Origin: Gammaproteobacteria bacterium
Lineage (GTDB): Bacteria; Pseudomonadota; Gammaproteobacteria; Pseudomonadales; Azotimanducaceae
Reading direction: 5' to 3'
Assembly: GCA_002715785.1 (NCBI GenBank)
Contig: PBAA01000017.1
Location: 7,684 to 29,438, forward strand
Length of the DNA: 21,755 bases
In this document: piece by piece, positions 7,436 to 14,998 of the stretch
Layout: each line of letters begins with the position of its first letter
Position numbering within the stretch: the stretch's first letter is position 1
Program-made: the position numbers and the translations under genes
The notes under the pieces: generated by a model
The model's database searches: none
The model's input: the letters and a program-made list of their open reading frames with translations, nothing else
Told to the model about the DNA's origin: nothing

Positions 7436-8830
7436 GTGAGCGAGCCCCTTCATAACGAACTGGCGCCAGATTCCATTGAGGCCCGCGATCTGCGGCACTT
7501 ATTACATCCGAACACGAATTTAGGCGAGTTACAGCGTCAAGGTCCGACGGTACATTCCGAGGCGAAGGGCGTTTACCTCTGGGACAACCACGGCAAACAG
7601 TACTTGGAAGGAATGGCCGGCCTGTGGTGCACAGCGCTGGGGTACGGAGTTCAAGAACTAGCGGATGCCGCAAGTGAACAACTGAAAAAGTTGTCGTATT
7701 CGCAGCTTTTCGCAGGTAAGACCAACGAGCCGAGTGTTCTCCTGGCTGAAAAGTTGATGGAGATTGTTCCTATCGAAGGCGGACGCGTTTTTTTTGGGCT
7801 CACCGGGTCTGATGCGAACGACACTCAAATTAAGCTCATGTGGTACTACCACAATCTCATTGGGCGACCCGAAAAGAAGAAAATCATCTCGCGCTGGAGC
7901 GGATACCATGGCGTCACAGTGGCTAGCGGAAGTCTCACGGGCTTACCGCCTTTTCACAAAGCCTTTGATCTGCCGATTCAAGGCATTCTCCACACAGAAT
8001 CTCCGCATTACTATCGGGAAGCCCACGAAGGAGAGACGGAGGACCAATTCACAACTCGATTAGCCAATAGCCTTAACGACCTCATCGAGGATGAAGGACC
8101 CGAAACGGTTGCAGCGTTTATCGCCGAACCGGTGTTGGGGGCAGGTGGCGTAATCGTGCCCCCGGATGGGTATTACGAAAAGATACAGGCGGTTCTCGAG
8201 CGTCATGGCGTACTGTTTATCGATGATGAAGTCATTTGTGGATTTGGTCGAACCGGCAACCCCTTCGGTTGCCAAACGATGGGCATCAAGCCTACGACCA
8301 TGAGCGTGGCCAAAGCTCTTTCGTCAGCCTATCTACCGATCAGCGCCGTTATCGTTCCGGATTCGATGTACCAACCTTTTGTAGAGGCCAGTTCGGAGCT
8401 AGGTAATTTTGCTCACGGATTCACATATACAGGTCACCCTGTGTGTGCGGCGGTTGCATTGCGAAATCTCGAACTCATGGAAGAACGGCAGGTGTTCGCC
8501 CACGCCGCCAAGATGGGTGAAATATTCCAATCGCGACTCGAACAATACGATGAACATCCTTTGGTGGGAAATACCCGGGGCGCTGGCTTGATCGGTGCGG
8601 TTGAATTAGTTGCGGATCGGGAAACGGGCAAGAAGTTTGACGGGTCGCATGCGGTCGGCGCCTTTTGTATGAATCGCTGTTTGGAGCATGGACTCATTGT
8701 GCGTTCGCTGGGGGACACGATCGCGTTTTGTCCGCCGCTTATTATTGATGATGCGCAGATCGACGAGTTGTTCGGCAAATTCGAGCGAGCGCTCGCCGAA
8801 ACCCTGGCTTATGTGAATGCGCTAGATTAA
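7436..8830 (+). CDS. Class III omega-aminotransferase (PLP)
   Basis: Transfers an amino group from an omega-amino acid or (poly)amine, usually to pyruvate, giving an aldehyde plus alanine. With the GTG start at 7436 (GGGAG about 10 nt upstream) it has 464 residues. The upstream in-frame start would add 21 residues with no family resemblance. Motifs, numbered from the GTG: YLWDNHGKQYLEGMAGLWC near 50, GLTGSDAND (121-129), WSGYHG with Tyr157, IAEPVLGAGGV, FIDDEVICGFGRTG with PLP Asp264, and MSVAKALSS with PLP Lys293. HGFTYTGHPVCAA follows. The layout is close to SpuC-type putrescine/spermidine:pyruvate transaminases and to beta-alanine:pyruvate enzymes. It has its own leader with a palindrome, so it may be separately regulated. 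Alanine made here could link to the racemase upstream; that is inference. Confidence 0.92.
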   Translation: MSEPLHNELAPDSIEARDLRHLLHPNTNLGELQRQGPTVHSEAKGVYLWDNHGKQYLEGMAGLWCTALGYGVQELADAASEQLKKLSYSQLFAGKTNEPSVLLAEKLMEIVPIEGGRVFFGLTGSDANDTQIKLMWYYHNLIGRPEKKKIISRWSGYHGVTVASGSLTGLPPFHKAFDLPIQGILHTESPHYYREAHEGETEDQFTTRLANSLNDLIEDEGPETVAAFIAEPVLGAGGVIVPPDGYYEKIQAVLERHGVLFIDDEVICGFGRTGNPFGCQTMGIKPTTMSVAKALSSAYLPISAVIVPDSMYQPFVEASSELGNFAHGFTYTGHPVCAAVALRNLELMEERQVFAHAAKMGEIFQSRLEQYDEHPLVGNTRGAGLIGAVELVADRETGKKFDGSHAVGAFCMNRCLEHGLIVRSLGDTIAFCPPLIIDDAQIDELFGKFERALAETLAYVNALD

Positions 8831-8849
8831 GGAAACTGTAAGCGAGGCT

Positions 8850-10322
8850 CTAACTGAGAACCGTTAGCTCGTTGGGGCCTTTGATATGGACCGGGCGGCC
8901 GCAAAATTCTTCAACGAGCATAGCATTCATGATGTCGGAATCTTGGGTATTAACCCACGTTCGGGTGTCGTCACCGGTTCGGCAAGCCAAATGCCCCACG
9001 GTGGGGTCATCTCCACTGAACATGACGGTATACGATTCTATGATCGCGTTGCCCACGAACTTCGCTAAGCATTGACGAGACGGAAGCGCGTCGATGTCGT
9101 CTTGAACGTTTTCTACAGTGAAGTCGTGGCTCGGAGCTTCACTGCCGTAAATACCGTGCGCGTGTTTATATAAATTTCCACCATTGGCGGTGATGAGCGC
9201 GCGAGCACCTTGTTTTTCACGTAAGAGCTCGACGGTCCGAGCAACGCTATGCATGACGTAGTTATTCAGTGGTCCGCCGCCAAAAGTCAAACCGCCGGTA
9301 ACCGTCAGATCACTTTTTTCGTCTAAGCCATATTCCATGGCTGCAATCTGCACGGCTGATGGAAAACAACTGTAAAGATCGACGAAATCAAGTTCGTCGA
9401 CGGTCATGTCGGTGAGTTCGAGGAGACGGCGACCGATCATTCGGATCCCCGGTGACGAATAAAAGTTGTCGCGTACCGATGCGGAAAAGTGATCGTGGCC
9501 GACGACTCCGGCATGCGGATAAACCCAGCGGTCTTTGGGTATACCCAGCGATTTTGCTTTGAATGCCGAACACATGATCAGCGCAGCGCCCATATTGACT
9601 GACATGTTGGCATTCATGAATTTGGTGTAGGGAAAACTAATGCGTCGATTGGTTTGTGAGGGAGTACGGATTTCCTCCGCTGTCATATTGTGCTGGACCC
9701 AGGCATTGGGATTGCGTTGGGCGACGTCGTTAAATCTGGACCACAACGCGGATACCCGTTGCGCATGTTGATCAATGGATTCCCCCCGGGCATGTCGAAT
9801 TGCATTGTCGTACATCGGATATATCTGGATCGCACGCATGATTCCTTGAGCTCGCTCAAATTCATGGTGTTCGGGCTGCTGTTTCGCTCCAATCACGCGA
9901 TCGTATTTACCCGGTGCGGGCGTTTCCGTGAGTGTGACGCCTGCTTTTCGTGCTTTTCCCGCGCTATTGCCGTTTTCTGCGCCAGTGATAACGGCAAGAT
10001 CGAGGCCCTCGTGGAGAATTGCAGAGGCGGTTTCGTTGATGACGACTTGGTTTTGATTACCCCCAATTAAGGTACCGATGGATTCAGCCCCAACCGTTCC
10101 GATACGTTCGGCAAGCAGTTTTGCTGGGTTCTCGTAACCCCACATCCCACGAACTACTCGCACCGACTGCGCTTGAGCAAGTACGTTACCGACGCCCGTG
10201 TCTTTCTCGGCCAACAGGATGGCGGCCGTCATCATTTCTAGCGGTTCTTTGGCGTCCTCCAGTCCTTCAAGTCGATTTAGGACCTGTGCGGCGCCGACGA
10301 GTACCGGTGTTCTCGGGTTCAA
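8850..10322 (-). CDS. Thiolase-like protein lacking thiolase catalytic residues (TLP1-like)
   Basis: Automatic pipelines usually name such proteins acetyl-CoA acetyltransferase. The 490-residue protein has a thiolase fold signature (RTPVLVGAAQ at the N-terminus, ITGAEN at 112-117, DLYSCFPSAVQ at 315-325, VTGGLTFGGGP at 341-351). There is no cysteine before residue 251, so the nucleophile cysteine expected near residue 88-92 is absent. The GHP histidine is replaced by GGP, and the second cysteine motif reads TANGGN. A C-terminal extension of about 80 residues (ESYTVMF...GDDTRTW...GRPVHI) resembles the extra domain of thiolase-like protein type 1 known from mycobacteria. The start is TTG, six nt after and in the same frame as the stop of the acyl-CoA dehydrogenase; no ATG or GTG fits. 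An acyl-CoA binding or non-thiolase role is more likely than beta-ketothiolysis. Confidence 0.82.
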   Translation of the reverse strand: MNPRTPVLVGAAQVLNRLEGLEDAKEPLEMMTAAILLAEKDTGVGNVLAQAQSVRVVRGMWGYENPAKLLAERIGTVGAESIGTLIGGNQNQVVINETASAILHEGLDLAVITGAENGNSAGKARKAGVTLTETPAPGKYDRVIGAKQQPEHHEFERAQGIMRAIQIYPMYDNAIRHARGESIDQHAQRVSALWSRFNDVAQRNPNAWVQHNMTAEEIRTPSQTNRRISFPYTKFMNANMSVNMGAALIMCSAFKAKSLGIPKDRWVYPHAGVVGHDHFSASVRDNFYSSPGIRMIGRRLLELTDMTVDELDFVDLYSCFPSAVQIAAMEYGLDEKSDLTVTGGLTFGGGPLNNYVMHSVARTVELLREKQGARALITANGGNLYKHAHGIYGSEAPSHDFTVENVQDDIDALPSRQCLAKFVGNAIIESYTVMFSGDDPTVGHLACRTGDDTRTWVNTQDSDIMNAMLVEEFCGRPVHIKGPNELTVLS

Positions 10323-10328
10323 CGGCCG

Positions 10329-11501
10329 TCAGTCCGGCAAACCCAAGATGCGCTTCGCAATGATGTTGCGCTGAACTTCAGAACTTCCACCTTCAATGGA
10401 ATTGGCTTTGGAACGCAGCCAGCCCCGAGTATTTGCTCGCTCGCTGGGTTCGAAACCATCGCCAGCCCAGCCCAGCCCCTTGGACCCCATGATGGACAAG
10501 ACGAGGTCGCTCCTACGCATATTTTGCTCTGTTCCGTACACCTTGAAGAAGGAGGACAGGAATGTCGGTGCTTGATTATTGGCCGCTTCGTCGGCTGCGC
10601 GACGCATGGTTAGTTGGTAAGCGCGTTGATCCATGTTGTAAGTAAGCACGTCGGCGCGCAACGTCGGGTCACTGATTCGTCCGCCTATGCGGCCGGTGTA
10701 CGACGCCGCGAATTCGTCGAGCGTGGCAGTCTTTTGGCGTGCTCCACCAACACCCCCGATGGAGCTTCGCTCGTATTGAAGTAAGCGTTTTCCAACGGTC
10801 CAACCCTGACCCGGCGCGCCAATAAGAAAGCGTTTCGGTACGCGAACGTCGTCAAAAAAAGTCTGACAAAACTCCGATGATCCGCTGATCAATTCAATCG
10901 GAGTAATGGAAACACCCGACGTTTCCATATCGAAGATAATGAACGAAATGCCTTCTTGCTTGGATGCATTTGGATCTGTGCGAACTAAACAAAAAATCCA
11001 GTCCGCTTGGTCGGCACCGGAAGTCCAGATTTTCGATCCGTTGATGATGTAGTCGTCACCATCTTCGACAGCTTTCGTCTGCAGACTCGCAAGATCCGAA
11101 CCGGCGCCGGGTTCGCTGTAGCCCTGACACCACTTGATTTCACCGTTGACGATCCGTGGTAAATGCTCGAGGCATTGTTCGGGGGTGCCAAATTCAAGAA
11201 TGGCAGGCCCGATCATGGTTAATCCATGACCGCCTAGGGGTGAACGTGCGTTGATGCGACGCATTTCATCCATGAGGATATGATTTTTTTCTTGGGTCAG
11301 ACCTCCCCCTCCGTACTCTATCGGCCAAGTCGGCGCGGTCCAACCTTGCTCCGCCATTCGATCCAGCCAGAGTCTGGAATCGGGATTGACGTATTTGGCG
11401 CGTCGGCCGCCGCTAATGTATTCGCTCCCGGGTGTTGGGGTCCGCATACTTTCGGGACAGTTGTTCTCTAGCCAATCACGTGCCACTTCGCGAAAACCCA
11501 T
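10329..11501 (-). CDS. Acyl-CoA dehydrogenase (FadE-type, FAD)
   Basis: Introduces the alpha-beta double bond in an acyl-CoA and passes electrons to ETF. The ATG at 11501 gives 390 residues and a normal N-terminus; an AAGGGGA sits upstream. A longer frame to 11717 runs into the divergent gene and is not used. Seen are GYSEPGAGSDLASLQ (127-141, FAD/substrate loop), INGSKIWTSGADQAD (153-167), FFDDVRVPK (215-223), GWAGDG (344-349) and the C-terminal SIEGGSSEVQRNIIAKRILGLP, where Glu370 is the likely catalytic base. This C-terminal motif is typical of the bacterial 390-400-residue group often found with CoA-ester catabolism of steroids, terpenes or aromatics. It is followed in frame, two codons after its TGA, by the thiolase-like gene and is surely cotranscribed with it. 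Chain specificity unknown. Confidence 0.9.
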   Translation of the reverse strand: MGFREVARDWLENNCPESMRTPTPGSEYISGGRRAKYVNPDSRLWLDRMAEQGWTAPTWPIEYGGGGLTQEKNHILMDEMRRINARSPLGGHGLTMIGPAILEFGTPEQCLEHLPRIVNGEIKWCQGYSEPGAGSDLASLQTKAVEDGDDYIINGSKIWTSGADQADWIFCLVRTDPNASKQEGISFIIFDMETSGVSITPIELISGSSEFCQTFFDDVRVPKRFLIGAPGQGWTVGKRLLQYERSSIGGVGGARQKTATLDEFAASYTGRIGGRISDPTLRADVLTYNMDQRAYQLTMRRAADEAANNQAPTFLSSFFKVYGTEQNMRRSDLVLSIMGSKGLGWAGDGFEPSERANTRGWLRSKANSIEGGSSEVQRNIIAKRILGLPD

Positions 11502-11625
11502 AATCTTGACGTTCCCCTTAAAACGCCGAACATTGTAACGCTGAAACAAGACCTGGCAGGGGGGCGTTTGCCAGCTCGGGTTGCAGTTGCGACACTCGAA
11601 GAATGTCGGAGAAACGGTGCCCCAG
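11502..11625. promoter_or_regulatory. Divergent control region with inverted repeat
   Basis: The 124 nt between two oppositely directed acyl-CoA dehydrogenase genes must carry both start signals. It holds an inverted repeat CTGGCA-N10-TGCCAG at 11553-11574, whose spacer starts with six G. A TACAAT (minus strand, 11533-11538) resembles a -10 box for the left gene but has no good -35 partner. A TTGACG on the plus strand at 11505-11510 has no convincing -10 at the right distance. The inverted repeat is a plausible site for a shared regulator. No regulator gene is next to it. Confidence 0.4.
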
Positions 11626-12786
11626 ATGCTGACGGATTTCGACTTTGGTCTTGGAGAAACGATCGATATGCTGCGGGTTTCGATCCGCGACTTTTGTGAG
11701 CGAGAAATTGTTCCCATTGCTCAACGCGTTGATCAATTAAACGAATTTCCGCGTGGACTATGGCCCCTTCTGGGGGAGCTCGGAGTGCTCGGCATAACGG
11801 CCGAAGAAAAATATGGGGGAGCGGGTCTCGGTTATTTGGCGCATTGTGTGGTGATGGAGGAAATCAGCCGAGCATCGGGGGCGGTGGGCCTCTCATACGG
11901 CGCACATTCGAATTTGTGTATCAATCAGTTATGTCGATTTGGGACAGATGAGCAAAAGCAGAAGTTTCTACCAGATCTCATTTCAGGAACCGCGCTTGGG
12001 GCACTCGCAATGAGTGAGTCAGGGGCAGGCTCGGATGTCGTAAACATGCGTCTCAAAGCTGAGGATCGTGGTGATTATTACTTGCTCAATGGTAGCAAGA
12101 TGTGGATTACCAATGGTCCGGACGCTGACGTCGTGATCGTTTACGCCACCCTGGACTCGACAGCGGGGGCCAAGGGAATAACGTCGTTTATCGTCGAGAA
12201 AGGTATGCCGGGCTACGAATCACTCCCGAAACTCGACAAACTAGGGATGCGTGGATCTGATACTTCTGAACTTGTTTTTAAGGATGTGCACGTTCCGAAG
12301 TCACTTGTCCTGGGAGTCGCTGGTGACGGAATTGGTGTGCTCATGAGCGGCTTGGATTACGAGCGCGTTGTTCTTGCGGCGGGCCCCGTCGGTATCATGC
12401 AAGCTTGTTTAGATGTTGTCCTTCCGTACATCCATGAACGTAGACAATTTGGGCAACCGATTGGAACGTTTCAACTGATGCAGGGAAAAATTGCGGATAT
12501 GTACACCACGCTGAATGCCAGCCGGGCATATGTCTACGCTGTAGCCAAAGCATGCGATAACGACCGAACGACGCGATTCGACGCCGCCGGCTGCATCTTG
12601 TATGCCGCGGAAAAAGCAACTCAAGTCGCGCTGGACGCGATCCAGGCCCTGGGTGGCAATGGGTACAGTAATGAATATTCAACGGGTCGATTGTTGCGGG
12701 ATGCGAAGTTGTATGAGATTGGCGCTGGAACTAGCGAGATTCGAAGGATGTTGATTGGTCGAGAGCTCTTCGACGCGTCAAACTAA
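11626..12786 (+). CDS. liuA: Isovaleryl-CoA dehydrogenase
   Basis: Oxidises isovaleryl-CoA to 3-methylcrotonyl-CoA in leucine breakdown, with FAD and ETF. The ATG at 11626 gives 386 residues, matching the family length; GGAGA at 11608-11612 is a distant but usable ribosome site, and the upstream TTG frame start adds 15 unlikely residues. SYGAHSNLCINQLCRFG (90-106), LAMSESGAGSDVVNMRL and LNGSKMWITNGPDADV are close to the isovaleryl-CoA dehydrogenase pattern. The decisive point is Glu246 in GLDYERVVL, the base position special to this subgroup. The usual acyl-CoA dehydrogenase base position near the C-terminus is glycine in EIGAGTSEIRR. The other liu genes (carboxylase subunits, hydratase, lyase) are not beside it; the next gene is thrC. 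It could act on a related branched acyl-CoA. Confidence 0.87.
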   Translation: MLTDFDFGLGETIDMLRVSIRDFCEREIVPIAQRVDQLNEFPRGLWPLLGELGVLGITAEEKYGGAGLGYLAHCVVMEEISRASGAVGLSYGAHSNLCINQLCRFGTDEQKQKFLPDLISGTALGALAMSESGAGSDVVNMRLKAEDRGDYYLLNGSKMWITNGPDADVVIVYATLDSTAGAKGITSFIVEKGMPGYESLPKLDKLGMRGSDTSELVFKDVHVPKSLVLGVAGDGIGVLMSGLDYERVVLAAGPVGIMQACLDVVLPYIHERRQFGQPIGTFQLMQGKIADMYTTLNASRAYVYAVAKACDNDRTTRFDAAGCILYAAEKATQVALDAIQALGGNGYSNEYSTGRLLRDAKLYEIGAGTSEIRRMLIGRELFDASN

Positions 12787-12837
12787 ACGTGGCTAACGTT
12801 GAGTTGAGGTAGGCTTGGTCGGCGCCCTGTTAGAAAT

Positions 12838-12865
12838 TTGACCGTGAGCTTTTTGCATGAATGAT
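12838..12865 (+). promoter_or_regulatory. Candidate sigma-70 promoter for thrC
   Basis: TTGACC (5 of 6 to consensus, 12838-12843), a 16-nt spacer and AATGAT (4 of 6, 12860-12865) lie 51 nt before the chosen thrC start in the 130-nt gap after the isovaleryl-CoA dehydrogenase gene. A TAGAAT further down (12880-12885) has no -35 partner. No terminator hairpin for the upstream gene is seen in the gap. The match is weak. Confidence 0.3.
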
Positions 12866-12916
12866 TTGCGTGACGATGGTTAGAATTTGTCCAGGAATCG
12901 ATTGGGCCAATCTTTG

Positions 12917-14278
12917 ATGCGATACATTTCCACTCGTGGTGGCATGGACCCGGTGACGTTTCGGGATGCTGTGATCATTGGTCAAGCGCCGGACGGCGGA
13001 TTACTTTTGCCCGAGGTTTTACCGGATTTGTCGTCCGATTTGGAGGGATGGCGAGAACTCGCATTTGAAGACCTAGCATTCGAAGTGTTGCGTGTTTTTG
13101 CCGACGATATTGATGACGCGGTTCTCAGAAAGATACTCAAAGACGCCTTCGAGACTTTTGCGAGTGAGGACACAATTCCCCTTGTCCAAGTAAATGGTCT
13201 TAACGTACTGGAGTTATTTCATGGGCCTACGCTTGCATTCAAAGACGTGGCGCTTCAGGTCCTTGGTGGGTTGTTCGAGCATATCTGGGGCGGACAATCA
13301 GCCAGTCTGAATATTTTAGGAGCGACGAGCGGAGATACTGGGAGCGCGGCAATAGCGAGTGTTCGTGGCCGACCCAATATTGATATTTTTGTGCTTTTCC
13401 CCGACGGTCGAACGAGTTTGATGCAAGAACTGCAAATGACGACGGTATTAGATGACAACGTTCACTGCCTAGGAATTGAGGGTACGTTCGACGACTGCCA
13501 AGGGCTCATGAAGAATATTTTCAGTGACTTGGCGTTTAAAGAAGAATACAGGCTAGGGGCGGTGAATTCGGTGAACTGGGCGCGCGTTGTGACGCAAGTC
13601 GTTTATTACATCTACGCGGCACTGAGGTTCAACGAGCCGGTATCTTTTAGTGTACCCACTGGTAATTTCGGTAACGTGTTTGCCGGTTATCTTGCGCGGT
13701 CGATGGGTGCTCCAATCGACCGATTGGTGCTGGCAACTAACGAAAACGATATTCTTGCGCGGTTCTTCGAAACCGGAGTGTATGCGCGTGGGGTAGTCCA
13801 ACACACGCTGAGTCCGTCGATGGACATTCAGGTCGCGAGTAACTTCGAGCGATTCCTGTACTTGTATTTCAATCGAGATTCGGAGCGCTTAGTCGAGTTC
13901 CTGAAAACATTCTCTGAACAAGGCTCGGCCAAGGTTGACTACGTCGACTCGGTGGATCCACTTTTTTTGGCTACCAGCGTTGGCGAAAAAGAAACGGTGG
14001 AGACGATCAAATCAACCTACGCCGCTTACGACTACGTACTTGATCCGCACAGTGCTGTTGGTGTCGCTGCTGCGTCGCGATTCGAATTGACGAGTCCTGT
14101 GATTTCACTTGCCACCGCTCATCCGGCGAAGTTTCCCGATGCCGTGAATGAAGCCATCGGTAAGGACGTCGCCACCCACCCCAAGCTTGAGAGACTGATC
14201 TCGCAGGCCACCCGAAAGAGGGTATTGGCTGCTGACGAGAAATTGGTGAAAAATTATTTGGCCGAGAACGCCCGATAA
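12917..14278 (+). CDS. thrC: Threonine synthase
   Basis: PLP enzyme converting O-phosphohomoserine to threonine, the last step of threonine synthesis. The ATG at 12917 gives 453 residues beginning MRYISTRGG, the standard ThrC start; an in-frame TTG at 12887 would add ten residues without family likeness. No strong Shine-Dalgarno is visible. PDGGLLLPE (25-33), ELFHGPTLAFKDVALQ with PLP Lys109, GATSGDTGSAAIA (phosphate/PLP loop), FPDGRTSLMQELQM and SVPTGNFGNVFAGY are all intact. It belongs to the long, yeast/proteobacterial ThrC type. It stands alone: hom and thrB are not adjacent. It converges with the yigB gene, leaving 21 nt between the stops with no clear terminator. Confidence 0.95.
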   Translation: MRYISTRGGMDPVTFRDAVIIGQAPDGGLLLPEVLPDLSSDLEGWRELAFEDLAFEVLRVFADDIDDAVLRKILKDAFETFASEDTIPLVQVNGLNVLELFHGPTLAFKDVALQVLGGLFEHIWGGQSASLNILGATSGDTGSAAIASVRGRPNIDIFVLFPDGRTSLMQELQMTTVLDDNVHCLGIEGTFDDCQGLMKNIFSDLAFKEEYRLGAVNSVNWARVVTQVVYYIYAALRFNEPVSFSVPTGNFGNVFAGYLARSMGAPIDRLVLATNENDILARFFETGVYARGVVQHTLSPSMDIQVASNFERFLYLYFNRDSERLVEFLKTFSEQGSAKVDYVDSVDPLFLATSVGEKETVETIKSTYAAYDYVLDPHSAVGVAAASRFELTSPVISLATAHPAKFPDAVNEAIGKDVATHPKLERLISQATRKRVLAADEKLVKNYLAENAR

Positions 14279-14299
14279 GACGGAAGCGGATCGCCTGAG

Positions 14300-14998
14300 C
14301 TACGAGCCCTCGAGACGGGCGATTGCCCCCACGAGTGATGGTAAATCGCTGACGGTTGCGTGGGCCGGTACGCGGTCCGGTTTAGCGTCGAAATTGACCC
14401 AAATGGAATACATGCCCACACCATTCGCACCTTCGATGTCGTCAATTGGGTTGTCGCCAACGTGAACCGCGTCAGTGGGTGGAACCTCAGCACGACGCAT
14501 CGCTTCTAAGAACATTTCGGGACTGGGCTTACTGGACCCAACGTCGGCTGCCGAAATCGCAAAGGAAAAATAAGAGTCCAGGCCGATCTTTTGAATGTCG
14601 GCATTTCCGTTGGTGAGCGCGGCCAGTTGGTAATGTTGCGAGAGGGAATTGAGCGTGTCTTGGGCGCCATCGTAAAAAGTAATTGTATTGCGCCAACGTA
14701 TAAACACAGCAAACGCCTCATGTGCTACAGCGTCAGCTTCTGAGCGCTCTAATCCACACTGTTCGAACGCGCGACTCATCATGTGAATTCGCAACGCCGA
14801 TAGGTCGTGCCGTATATCGGGGTGCTCTTCCAACGTTTGAGCACGAAGGGATGCAACGTTTTCGGCGTTCATGTAAGTGGCGTAATTTGGTACGCGGGGC
14901 TGTATCCAATCGCGTGTCTCTTTTTCCGCCCGTCGGATGACGCTGTCCACGTGCCAAAGCGTGTTATCCAAATCAAATGTCACCAATCGGATGGTCAT
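14300..14998 (-). CDS. yigB: HAD-family phosphatase YigB
   Basis: A haloacid-dehalogenase phosphatase. YigB of E. coli dephosphorylates 5-amino-6-(5-phospho-D-ribitylamino)uracil in riboflavin synthesis and also FMN. Of 232 residues, motif I is FDLDNTLW with nucleophile Asp9 and acid Asp11, motif II ALTNGN with Thr129, motif III GSSKPSP with Lys157, and motif IV HVGDNPIDDIEGA with Asp182/Asp186. The helical cap lies between motifs I and II. Its ATG overlaps the xerC stop as ATGA, and the xerC-yigB order is the typical gammaproteobacterial one, which supports the symbol beyond the general HAD call. The substrate itself is inferred from the homologue. Confidence 0.87.
   Translation of the reverse strand: MTIRLVTFDLDNTLWHVDSVIRRAEKETRDWIQPRVPNYATYMNAENVASLRAQTLEEHPDIRHDLSALRIHMMSRAFEQCGLERSEADAVAHEAFAVFIRWRNTITFYDGAQDTLNSLSQHYQLAALTNGNADIQKIGLDSYFSFAISAADVGSSKPSPEMFLEAMRRAEVPPTDAVHVGDNPIDDIEGANGVGMYSIWVNFDAKPDRVPAHATVSDLPSLVGAIARLEGS

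Noticed and set aside
8850..8867. Hairpin CTAAC-N8-GTTAG between the convergent transaminase and thiolase-like genes
   Set aside because: Only a 5-bp stem, lies over the end of the coding region, and has no T-run, so it is not a credible terminator.
11554..11572. Possible sigma-54 promoter (TGGCA...TTTGC) in the divergent region
   Set aside because: The GG and GC elements are 13 nt apart instead of the required 10.
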